NCBI GenBank assembly: GCA_036936605.1
Contig: JAUPFV010000003.1
Location: forward strand, 143,996,997-144,060,996
DNA from: Limnanthes douglasii subsp. nivea
Taxonomy: Eukaryota; Streptophyta; Magnoliopsida; Brassicales; Limnanthaceae
Direction of reading: 5' to 3'
DNA: 64,000 bases
Below are positions 12,258 through 22,269 of the stretch, one piece after another (the stretch's first letter is position 1; the number at the start of each line of letters is the position of its first letter). The position numbers and the translations under genes were made by a program. Below the pieces are notes generated by a model. The model saw only the letters and a list, made by a program, of their open reading frames with translations. It did no database searches and had not been told where the DNA came from.

Positions 12258-12548
12258 TGTCACTACGAATATGAATGTGGTCTCTATGCTAACGCTTGCA
12301 ACTTGTAAGTCATCACTCTTTAAACCTTGTCGCGTTCTAACAATATTGTTCGATCATGTGGGTTTCAATAAAATTTGTTATTAAAAAATAAAAACAATTC
12401 GAGATTGATAGCTTTCCGATTAGATTCCATTGTTTGTAGGACTTTTTTAGGCTCTATAAATATGCTGCTAGGATGGAAAATGAAAATACTCCAATAAATT
12501 CTTTAAATTTATTTTTTGTTTATCAAAGTTTATCAAACTAAATTTTGA
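12258..12548 (+). repeat. ~290 bp direct repeat, copy 1
   Basis: Runs from TAATGTCACTA to CAAACTAAATTTTGATTT. It matches 13247-13532 almost throughout, including CCTTGTCGCGTT, CATGTGGGTTTCAATAA, CGAGATTGATAGCTTT and GGCTCTATAAATATG. No ORF or terminal inverted repeats were seen, so its identity is unknown. Confidence 0.75.
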
Positions 12549-12735
12549 TTTCACGAATCCAACTGCGCTCATGTTGTCTTACGATAATACATGAATTGTC
12601 TATACATGAATTCACGAATCCAACTATGCTCATGTTGTCGTACGATAATACCTCTATTGATACGTTACGTATAGCCTACACAGCAATCAGAATCACAAAT
12701 GAATCAAACAACAAACATCAAACGTTACCTTCCAA
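12545..12735 (-). repeat. Stray copia I LTR-end fragment with internal 60-bp duplication
   Basis: CACGAATCCAACT followed by CTCATGTTGTC and CGATAATAC occurs twice, 60 bp apart (12551-12590 and 12611-12650), and matches the outer end of the copia I LTR at 11664-11703. The match continues into ATGAATCAAACAAC, about 20 bp past the LTR end that I inferred. This is a duplicated piece of that locus, or the LTR edge lies further out than I placed it. Confidence 0.6.
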
Positions 12736-13109
12736 ATAGATTGAAAAAAAAAGTTTCCGATATTTAAGAAATTAAATATATATATCGAATATTTACACAA
12801 AAATTTGTTTTCTACAGATATAAACCATCGAAGTTATTTAATTAAAAGTGATTGCTTTATAGAAATATCAAGAGTGATTCATAATTATTTAATTATAAAT
12901 TTAATATGAAACTTTCATACGATATAATATCTTTATAGAAATGTGTATAAGAAGATACCGAAGAGACTTTTATCTAAGGATATATATACTCACGTTATTT
13001 AATAATAATATTAATTAAACAAAACAAATATGAAAGGATTATTCTAATGTCCATGTAACTGGGTTTTACTTAAAATGAAGAAGAAAAGAATTCACTAAGA
13101 GGAAAGATA

Positions 13110-13245
13110 CTGTCTTGCAACGCCTCAAGTTACATCCCTACATGCCCATGGCGGTCGCCATATCGTCCGGGATGCCTCGCCACAATATGAGGTGCTGCAT
13201 TCTCGTATTGCAGCGCTTCACGCCGCGACGGCGCCTATGCATAAA
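13110..13245. other. GC-rich island of unknown origin
   Basis: About 130 bp with a sharply higher GC content than its surroundings, containing CCATGGCGGTCGCC and CACGCCGCGACGGCGCC. It ends exactly where direct-repeat copy 2 begins. A plus ORF (13115-13327) crosses the border into the repeat and has no recognised domain. It may be a captured exon fragment. Confidence 0.4.
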
Positions 13246-13246
13246 A

Positions 13247-13532
13247 GGTAATGTCACTAAGAATATGAATGTGGTTTCTATTCCAACGTTTATAACTCGT
13301 CACTTTTCAAACCTTGTCGCGTTGTAACAGTATTATTCGACCATGTGGGTTTCAATAAGTCTTTTTACAAAAAAATAACATTTTTTCGAGATTGATAGCT
13401 TTTCGATTAGATGCCATTGTTTTTAGGACTTTGTTAGGCTCTATAAATATGTTGCTAGGATGGAAAATCAAAACACTCCAATAAATTCTTTAGATTTATT
13501 TTTGTTTGTCAAAGTTTATCAAACTAAATTTT
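13247..13532 (+). repeat. ~290 bp direct repeat, copy 2
   Basis: Second copy of 12258-12548, with roughly 10% differences by eye and small indels. The copies are about 990 bp apart and in the same orientation. Confidence 0.75.
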
Positions 13533-13539
13533 GATTTCT

Positions 13540-14669
13540 AGTTGATTATATCAAATAATTTTTCGAATAAACTTAAAAATTAGAGATATATAACCATTTT
13601 GTGGAATACATATTCAATATATTTGGCAAGTATCGTCTTTTAGGGCAACTTTTATGAAGCTTTTTGGATAAACTTATATGTGTTATTTATATAGCTTTGT
13701 TTATAATGTATTAAAAAATTTAAGTGCACTTTCCGATGAACTTATATGTGATATTTATATATTTTTGTTTAGGATTATATGCGATATATATATAAAATGT
13801 ATTATGATTTGCAACAATTAAACGACTTACAATCTATAGTGATTATATAAATTACGATGACTATCATTAAAGTATATAATCAAGATCTTACGAGGACTAC
13901 CATTAAAGTATATAATCAAGATCTGGTTTGGTTGGATTGGTATGATAAAAGAAACCATACAACAAAGTGATGTTCTTAATTTCAACACTGAAAAAATTTC
14001 AACACAAAACAAACGTTTCTCTTTAGAGTACAAACTAGAGGATGGCAACTTGTTTGAATTCAAAATAAGAACATAATTTTTTTACAAATGACATTTGGGA
14101 TCGAAAGTAAAACAAGTTTCTTGAAATATGTAATTATATGTTATATTTATGTTTGATGAGATCATTTTGTAAGAAATTAAAATTTTCAAAAGAAAAATGA
14201 AAGATAAAAACATTATGAAATATGAAATCATGAAAATGGTTACTTTATGAAAACAAATCCTCTGGAAGATGGTATAATACATGTATATTAGTGCATGTTA
14301 TCTTCGAAAAAAATCTATTCAAATCGATTTAAGATAGTAGTGACATACGTAACACATCTAAAGTAGATTGACATGGAAACATCGAGTTAGTGTTTAAGAG
14401 TGGAAAAACAATAATTCTCAATAATGTTTTATATGTTTAAAAAATGAACAAAAACTCAGTGTTTTGTGATATTTTAGCCACAATGAGAATTCACCGTACG
14501 AATCTAAAGAACTTATTAAAGATAAAAAAAGATATTTTTGGTTTAAAATGATATTATGTGACAAAATGATAAAACTATGTACATCAGAAAATTTAATCGT
14601 AATATAAAAAATTATACTTACTCTCGCTTGCATGATGATTATACATAAGAGAATTTCTATGATAAATAT
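13540..14669. other. AT-rich spacer with a short 36-bp tandem duplication
   Basis: CATTAAAGTATATAATCAAG is repeated with a 36-bp period at about 13865 and 13901. Nothing else was recognised, and the small minus ORFs have no known domains. Confidence 0.5.
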
Positions 14670-14689
14670 GGATGTGTGTTTCTCATTCT

Positions 14690-15190
14690 AATAAACACAG
14701 TTCTTGTAGCATCTACAAATATTTAATGGATGTCACAAAAAATCAAATCTTATATTTCATTGCCTCAACGATTGTTTCAGCCCATAGAGGGGTCTTTTCA
14801 ACATATACACATCACCCTCTTTTCCTTGTTCAAACCCTTTTGACCGACATATGTAAATTTTATCTTTCGATTTATCATGAAGAAAGATAGTAGTAATATC
14901 CATTTGATCAAACTCAAGATCAAACAGAGCAACAATTGACAACAAAACCTTGACGAAGTTTTTTTCCACAACCAGCGGGAATATTTTATCAAAACCAACA
15001 CCCTTTTATTGTGTAAACCCTCCACGAACCTAGACTTGTTCTGGATAATTCAACAAAATGAATACATGACTTCCTATTAAATATCAATTTACTTCCAACC
15101 AACTTCAGACCTTTTGACTGGTTTATAAAATTCAAGGTGTTCATCTTCTTGATTGATCTCAGTTCTTCTTTCATGGCCTTGAGCTACTTC
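14690..15190 (-). pseudogene. Copia II reverse transcriptase N-terminal remnant
   Basis: The minus frame 14969-14757 reads DLEFDQMDITTIFLHD, then IYICRSKGFEQ and LYGLKQS: the conserved copia RT blocks (DVKTAFLHG, QPEGF, LYGLKQ). Frame 15174-14989 covers the segment upstream. The YVDD box lies beyond the truncation point. Confidence 0.8.
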
Positions 15191-15333
15191 TCTTTATAAC
15201 TGCTCTTGATAGGATCGGGATATATATTAGGTTAACTAACATTTACTTGTATTTGAATAGAAAAAACATAATAATTATATCGGTGAAACCATACCTCTCG
15301 GATTATCCATAGGTTATATCCTTAATATGTTTT

Positions 15334-15699
15334 AGAAATTTGCATTATTAGTCCCCTTGCAGACGTGAGTACTAAAAAGCTGACATGTGGCAGCCCAAAC
15401 ATCAACATTTTATCTCACTATTAGTCTCTAAAAAGTCTAAAGCCCAAATTCTAGAAACATATAGTATTTTTCCTAAATCCCTAATTCTGGAACCATATTC
15501 TTAAGATTTTTGGGGACCAATAATGAGAAAAAATATTGATGTTTGGATGCCTCATGTTAGCTTTTCAATACCCACATGTCTAGGGGGCTAACAATGCAAA
15601 TTTAAAAAATATAGGGGATTAATGGGAGATAAAAAGTGAATATAGAGGACTAGTTTGATACAAACACAAAACATAGAGGACTAATGATGATATTTAGTC
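15334..15699. mobile_element. Foldback/MITE-like element, left arm truncated
   Basis: AAATTTGCATTATTAGTCCC at 15335 has its inverse at about 15583-15608, and the pairing continues inward for roughly 100 bp (GACATGTGG..., CCAAACATCAA..., TCTCACTATTAGTC...). The right arm extends ~90 bp further to GACTAAATATCATC (inverse, ending 15699) with no partner on the left. The outer arm resembles the TIR of 17080-18302 (CTAAA...CAT...GTCC...TTCACTTTTTATCTC). Not coding. Confidence 0.65.
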
Positions 15700-15899
15700 A
15701 ATGTTCTCCTTATTAAAAACCACATGCCTGCTTATGAAAGCCTTTTGAAGTCGGGGTTCAAAACACCACAACCTATACATTTTTATTCATTTTGGATAGC
15801 CAAGGAACATTTAAGTGCTCGTGTCCTAAGCTTATATTCTTTCACATGTATGTACGCAACACCTCCACATTCTTAAATATTTTAGCTTAGATTTCTCTA

Positions 15900-16470
15900 A
15901 AGTTCACGGCTCTTCAGGAAAAGAAACTTAAGAATCGTAGATGGACTCCTGTTGATGCTATATCAAACCATTATCATGGCTTCTCCCATGACCTTCGACC
16001 TATTCTAACTGTATGAAGCATACATATAACTTGTTCCAATACATCTTGACTTATTCTTTCAGCAAGGCTGTTACGTTGTGGAGTCCCGCTTACGGTTAAG
16101 TATCCAGAATTGGCAAGCTTTGCAAAATAGCTAGTCAATTAATTTTCTCATATTGAAAAATATTATCAGTCCAAATTTTTTTCAATATTTTCCCGGTTTG
16201 ATTCTCTACCAAAGTCTTCTTGATCACAAAGGCAGCAAACATATTTAAAAGTATTACTCATACCTTCTTAGAATAATCATCAATAAGTGACATAAAGTAT
16301 CTTGCACCACCTATAGTAGGTTCTCGTGTCGTACCCCAAAGGTCTGAATGAACGTACTCAAGTACTCTATTAATTTTGCAGTAGCTGGGAAAACAATTCA
16401 CCGTTTTGCTCTTACCCAAGACACATTTTTTCAAAAAAATCTCAATAGTTGAACTGCGACACCATCTAAT
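15900..16470 (-). pseudogene. Copia II integrase remnant
   Basis: Minus-strand sequence around 16300-16450 retains the SKTVNCFPSY-like and SDLWG-like blocks seen in copia I, and near 16080 a decayed PQRNSLAER segment, equivalent to the PQQNG-x-x-E block around the last catalytic residue. It is read across frames, and no functional core remains. Confidence 0.5.
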
Positions 16471-16599
16471 AACCCATGTTTACATTGTTCACATGTTCAT
16501 TTTTATTTAATTACCGCAGCGGATAGTGCCATAAACCTGATGGAATCCTTCACCACACTAGATATACACTGTACTATTGCGGAGCCTTGAAAAACCAAC

Positions 16600-17070
16600 A
16601 CATGATTAGTTCTATTACGGAGCCCCCTCCTATTGCGGAGTCTTGTAATATCATATTTCTACCATCGACATCCTATAGGAAAAACTTTCTTCATCTAATA
16701 TCCCAATAAAAATAAGGTTGTGTTTAACTTTATATATATACCATACATTGTTAACCACTCTCTCAAGACTTGTAGATAATTTGAGCCAAACCCTTCTAAT
16801 CTTCATGACATCAAAGGATTCGTCATTTTTTAAGACGAGCCTTCCATCATCAAGCATTTTTAATTTTTGAAACCAATTATTGTTGAAAATATTAGGGAAT
16901 TATGTACCCGAATATATCACTTATTTATCGTTGTACCTGCAATAATAAGAGCCAATTAACCCATTAGCGTACTCATAGTCACCAAACATCATTATAGTAT
17001 ATTCAGCTTCGATATTCTTACATTTTTTACTCTTTTTATTCTATGGACTATTCTAATAATTTATTTGTTC
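16600..17070 (-). pseudogene. Copia II protease-region remnant
   Basis: The minus frame 16857-16651 (MLDDGRLVLKNDESFDV... then VNNVWYIYKVKHNLIFIG) matches the segment after the aspartic protease active site in copia elements, ending in the conserved H/Y-x-P/K-x-hydrophobic-NLI pattern. The active-site stretch upstream is corrupted. Confidence 0.6.
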
Positions 17071-17079
17071 TTGCATGTA

Positions 17080-18302
17080 GGCTAAAAATTACCATTGGTC
17101 CTCCATGTTGAACCCTTGTATCATAATTGTTATTGATCTTCATTTGTGTCTCCACCCATCCTTCATGTGTCAGAAATTTGCACGATCAGTCCCCCGCATA
17201 TGTGAGCCATAAAAATGTGAATATAACTTACCCAAACCAAACTTGCATCTCTAAAGCCCCAATTAACTACTTTGAAACCTTAACTACCCATTTTTTATGA
17301 TGCTCTATTTGATCTATAAAGTTAGATTCTTGGTGTGTAAAGCCACAATCGATTCTAAAGTCTATGATTATGAGTATAAAGAAGATAAGGTTGACGTGTA
17401 TTGATGGACAACTGGGTTTGAAAATATCAGGTGGGATACAATGTTTAAAGATCTGAAATCCACTTGATTTTTTTTGTTCTCCATTTCTTGTTTTGTTTTC
17501 GCTTTGAGTTGAGTTTTTTTGTTTATTTTACTTTGGGTTGTGATTTGTTAGTTTGGATGGTGAAAGATTAGTTTTTAGTGCTCTTCTACCATATTAGTGT
17601 TTTGAGTTAGGAGTCATTAAAAAAGGTTATTATGATTATTTGATATTTGTATTAAGTAGTGGGTCATGTAAAAGAAACATAAAAGATTGTATGGTTCGGT
17701 TTGTTTCTACCATGTGTGTCTTCTTTCATTTTTTAAATATTTGATACAAGAAATAAACATATTTACTAAGTAGTGTTTAAGTGTACTCGAGAATAACAAA
17801 TCATTGTGTTAGCCATACAATTTGGTTTTTAAACATACTTGTGATTTTTTTTTGGGTAATTAAGATTTCAAAGTAATTAAATTGGGGTTTCATTAATGGG
17901 TATTCGAGTTTGGCTTGGTTTAGGTAAATTAAGCTTGGGTAAGTTTGGTTTGGGTTTATTGTTTTGACCCGGGTCCAGCCCACTTTAACTTAAATAAGGT
18001 TAAAATATACGATAAATGGTAAATGGTAAAACATTAATGGTAAATAGGAAAATGATATGGCGGGTGACTGGACTGGTGACTCGGCTGAAGGAAGGGAATA
18101 ATTAGGAAAAATTATGGGGGACCAATACTGACACAAAATTTGGACCTTTGTGGTGCTATGTGTCAGATTTTCATGGCTCACATGTGTGAAGGGACTGGTC
18201 GTGAAAATTTCTGAAACATGGAGGATGGGGAGAGATAAAAGTGAAGATCAGGGACTACTATGATATATGAGTTAAACATGGGGACCATGGTCATTTTTAG
18301 CC
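17080..18302. mobile_element. Non-autonomous DNA transposon, ~1.2 kb with ~140 bp TIRs
   Basis: The left end GGCTAAAAATTACCATTGGT pairs with the inverse of ...ACCATGGTCATTTTTAGCC at the right. Similarity continues inward for about 140 bp (17080-17219 against 18163-18302), including CAGAAATTT.CACGA.CAGTCCC and TGTGAGCCAT. TA flanks both ends (TA-GGC...GCC-TA), consistent with a TA target duplication, though two bases prove little. The ~940 bp interior has no transposase. It is inserted between the protease and gag of copia II. The superfamily is not certain: long TIRs suggest Mutator-like, but a 9-bp duplication is not visible. Confidence 0.8.
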
Positions 18303-18379
18303 TAAAACGATCGATTAGTTTTGAAAACATCCCAATCTCTTTGGAGTTTTATAGAGAGTTTCCTCTCCTCTTACTCAGA

Positions 18380-18905
18380 TCTCTCTACCTGACCAACCTT
18401 TCATACTTAGTGTGTGCCTTTCGAAGCCACCTTTAAAAAAAAATTCTCTAAATATCTTTAGAGTTCAAGAAGATCTTGACTTTAGTAATCGGAAGGGATT
18501 ATTTTTCATAGATAATGGTATCTATAAATTAAGAGGATGATTGCATAGTCCTCCTCGTCCATCTTTACACAAACTTCATTCAAGTCGAGAATGATTCAGT
18601 TGTAAACATCTAGGTGCCTTTCGATCTTTGTTATTCTATCTATAGACTACATGTAAATTTATTTATTCTGAGACAATTAGTTTGATAATGCCTTCTTCAT
18701 ATAAATTACCTCCAGCCGATTCCATATCCACAGATCCATAGGCTCTACATGTACCTCTCGTAGTACTACATCTTCTAATCTTAGTATGAGGGAAGTATGA
18801 GCTTTATATAATACAACAAGATCAATTTGTGTAGATTCATCGTTGATAGGAGCATTCAATCGCTGTTGTACTAGGTAAGCCTTAACCTTGATTCTCGACA
18901 AGTTA
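18380..18905 (-). pseudogene. Copia II gag remnant
   Basis: The minus frame 18901-18677 contains LVQQRLNAPIN, then ILRLEDVVLREVHVE and LWIWNRLEVIYMKKALSN. This is the N-terminal copia gag pattern (L-x-L-x-D-x-V-L-x-E-V, LW-x-x-LE-x-x-Y). Upstream (rightward) sequence passes abruptly into copia III near 18910-19000. Confidence 0.7.
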
Positions 18906-18989
18906 AAGTCATTTGAACCAATTATTGTTTCTAGGCTAAAGCTTCATGGAATATATATATGTGTGTGTGGTTTTCGATTTATAGGCATG

Positions 18990-20460
18990 ATATGCTCTCC
19001 ATTCATTAGATTGAAGATCGATCTACTACTTCATTATAATGAGATATGTTCACGAAATATGACATGTCAAGATACATATAGATTCTAACTTGCGTAATCA
19101 AAGGAATTTTTATTTCTAACATCATAACCCATGAAAACATAAATAGTTGTTTTAGGAACCAACTCAACTTGTTGTGTTCAACATGAGGACATAGGACAAA
19201 ACATGTGCATCCAAACACTCGTAAAGAATAATAATATGCAGATTCTCTATATAATTTTTGAAAATGAGACATCACTAACTTACAGTGGGAATTTGATTAA
19301 TCACATGTACAGTAGTCAGAATTAGTTATTCTCAAAAGATAGTAGGAACTACAACAGATAAAAGCAAAGAACGAGTAGTCTTAACAAGGTAATGATGTTT
19401 CTTTTATGTAACACCATTATTCTGAGGGGTGTTAATACAAGAAAATTGATGTATGCTACCATCAGATGGAAGTAAATGAATGAAATAATTGGAGGTATAT
19501 TCATCAAATAAGTCACATACAAAGTAATTTATCATAAATGAATGTTGAGTCTTAACAAGTGCTCTAAAATCTCTATAAATTCCAAGGAACTCTGACATTC
19601 ATTTCATAAGATAAACTCACCTAGACCAAGTATAATCATCAATAAAAGATGCATAATATGTCAAACCTCCCTTTGTGGAAACATGATATTTACCTAGACA
19701 TTAGAATATATAATATCAAAAAGAGAAATTGAACAATAGACACTTTTATTAAACTAGTAAATAATAAAATTTTAACAGTTTAGAACCACTACAATCAGAT
19801 ATATTACAGGTGTTCAACTAATCTAAAACACATATAAAGACTAAAACATTCAATCATGACACATATTTACGTCATAAATATGAATGGCAAAGATAAAATC
19901 CACACAAGAAATAACTCAAACGAAACAAAGACAAATCAACACTAAAAGCATCAACATTGATAACTTTGACTAAATCCAAAACATAGAGGTCTCATAGTCT
20001 ACAACTCATCCCAATCAATTTCAGAGTACATTGAGTTTTCCCAATAACCATATGTATATAATTGACGTACCAAAACAAGATTCAAAGCAAGGTTGGGAAG
20101 TAGTAATATGAGTACGCGATATATAAGGGTTATCAATAGAGCCAAAACCTTATACCAACATTGATGTAACACTAGAAAATGAAACATATATGAGTAAAAT
20201 ATAAGACATGGAAATAAAAAATGACATGTTAGGTGACATATGCAGAGACGCACCATAATCTAAAATCCACAATGCTAAAGGAATACATAAAGTAGAAGAC
20301 GAGAACATACCTAATTAAGACATTGATTTAGAAATGACAGTAGGATTCGAAACAAGATATTGTCTAATTTTTTTAATAAATGGGGGGTCCAATATAGAAG
20401 GTAGCATGGTGCTACAGGTATCTCATCATTGTTTTGATCCCCACAACTTAGAAGTTATAT
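18990..20460 (-). mobile_element. Copia relic III (integrase and protease parts)
   Basis: The minus frame 19275-19006 gives SLRVFGCTCFVLCPHVEHNK and YLDMSYFVN, the integrase-to-RT boundary blocks of copia. Frame 19598-19404 gives SIHQFSCINTPQNNG, the TPQQNG block. Near 20270-20130 the minus strand reads ALWILDYGASLHMSPN, a protease active site in which D-S-G-A has become D-Y-G-A. Its sequence differs from copia I/II, so it is another family. No LTRs were found. Confidence 0.75.
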
Positions 20461-20929
20461 GTTAGGATGGCCTCTCGATTTTTTAGTTCAGTTTGGTTTG
20501 GTTTGATTTTTTTTTCAGTTTTTGGTTTTTTAGTTCTTAAAAATTGGTACTTATTTAAGAACCAATTAAAATGTTGTTCAATTTGTTTGGTTCTTCTCAT
20601 TTCAGTTTGGTATGGGTATTAATATGAGAACCAAAAAAATTGAAAAGTTTTGGTTCCAAATGGTTATATTGGATCGTCTTGAAACAAATGGTTACTTTGT
20701 AACCAAACAATTCAAATTGATATTTTGTAATCAAATAAATTAATGATATACTAAAATATAACGAAATACTAAAATTTATGAATTATGACATCTTAATACA
20801 ACAATTACTCTATTTAATACAAATTTAGAAAAGATATATTCATAGCTAATTTTAAAAATTGTTAAGGGCTGAGGTATTGATTAGACTAAAAAATTCAAGT
20901 CCTAAACTTCAAATTCATTCTCTTCATCT
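20461..20929. other. Spacer with GGTTTGGTTT/GAACCAA-rich sequence
   Basis: Low-complexity runs of TTTGGTTTGGTTT and AGAACCAA motifs, typical of decayed hAT-type or Mutator-type ends. No coding sequence. Confidence 0.4.
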
Positions 20930-22265
20930 TCCTAGTTGTTCATAAAGCTCGTGAATTTGTGTCTGACATTGTGTAAATAAGTCTCATTAGTGAGCTTGTA
21001 TACCTTTATTACTTATTTAACAAAGAAGATATAGTAGGGAGAGATATATAATATTATCTTATTATAATAGTACCTTACAATACATCAATGAATTACTTCT
21101 AATTTTGTTTTAAGTTTAAGGCATAAAAACCCCATCCATGTTGAATGGACTTGCCTCTAAAATCGCCCCTTTAATTCTCTCAAAGCCTATTTCATGTTAT
21201 TGTATCACTGTAAATTAGTCAATACATTACATATAAGTATAGGATACTATTATATATTACATTGTTCCTCTTGACTGTTCCTTTAAGTTCTATAAAAATA
21301 TAATCTTGAAGGTGAGGAACATAAGAAAGTTGAGAGAAAAGCCAAATTACCATATAATACCACCTACTTCTTTGCATGTTTTTCATATGATACAACCACA
21401 ATAACTAACATTGATTTGAAGCTATCTTCATACACACATTTCTTAAGAAGATATAAAATATTTAACAAAACAAAATATTAGTTGTGTATCAAATGAAGTT
21501 CTAATCAAGAAATGAAAATTATATACTCACTCCTTCAATGATAGAGATTACATCATAGATGTTTTCCAAATGCTCAACAAAGATAGGCTCTTCATGTGAG
21601 GGTTTTATGACATTCTTCTTGTGGTCAATGATTTTAACTACTCCATTTGGAAGTATCTTCCCTATGTTACCTAAGCATCAATGGCAAATTTTTATTCTCA
21701 GTTTTGCATTATATAGTGGTTCATGTGACGATATTATATATTTTAATAATGTTAAAGTTATAAAGTAGTCTAGTCGTTCTTACTTGTATGAAACCAGTTG
21801 TCCTTGGTGATTTCTTGGGTTAGCTATGGATTTTTGTAGTAGTCCGTAAAGATTGAGCTCTTAAGGCATATGTCCCACTTGGAGGATCGTATAGTGCGTT
21901 GTAGCCCATCTCATACACCTTCTCTAAACGCGACTCAATAAATAGGCTCGATGAACCAACTGTGCCAACCATACATATTACATCTGGAATAGATAGAATG
22001 GTTTTTCCGTAAGTTCTTGTCTATTGACGCTCACCATATCCTTCTATTTAAAAAAGATTGGTAACACCTAGAAACTCTTCCACCTCGAATCTCAATGGTG
22101 CAAGTCTTGATGCTATTAGCCAAACCCATCCTCCTAATCTATCTTTTAGCTATTTACCATACAAAACTAATGAAACACGCCGACTTTGGATAAAATTTAA
22201 GATTTTTATTACCTTCTTGAATGCTTAAAGGTCTGCAAGAGGTGGCGCCTCTTTATGTTTATAGG
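20930..22265 (-). pseudogene. Long-chain acyl-CoA synthetase pseudogene, 3' half
   Basis: Minus-strand exons can be followed at about 22265-22213 (KEAPPLADL), 22149-21784, 21670-21531, 21190-21120 and 21010-20940. Exon 22149-21784 reads KDRLGG, ASRLAPLRFEVEEFLGVTN, IEGYG, MVGTVGSS, EMGYNALYDPPSG and DNWFHT. Exon 21670-21531 reads GNIGKILPNGVVKIIDHKKN, then EEPIFVEHLENIY. The next reads FERIKGAILEASPFNMD and the last VYKLTNE. These are the ordered C-terminal blocks of plant LACS enzymes, which activate fatty acids to acyl-CoA. Exons are separated by GT-AG introns (a donor GTAAGA at 21783, a donor GTGAGT at 21530), so this is not a retrocopy. Stops fall inside LADL*AFKK, after NLF, and after GERQ and KIHS, and the GYG-x-TE motif is lost. 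The N-terminal half was not found upstream. Confidence 0.8.
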
Positions 22266-22269
22266 TGCG

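Larger units (their letters stand above)
14670..18905 (-). mobile_element. Copia relic II, interrupted by two TIR elements
   Basis: Minus order is gag (18905-18380), protease (17070-16600), integrase (16470-15900), RT N-terminal part (15190-14690). It is the same family as copia I: the gag, protease and RT fragments correspond block for block. It stops inside RT near 14670, with no RNase H or 3' LTR found. Two smaller elements (15334-15699 and 17080-18302) sit inside it, so it was already in place when they arrived. Confidence 0.75.

Noticed and set aside
13600..14669. A 3' LTR for copia relic II
   Set aside because: No matching sequence was found near 18905-19000, and RT is cut at about 14670, so an LTR call is unsupported.
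17080..18302. Assigning the TIR element to Mutator on TIR length
   Set aside because: No 9-bp target duplication is visible and the flanks fit only TA, so I left the superfamily open.
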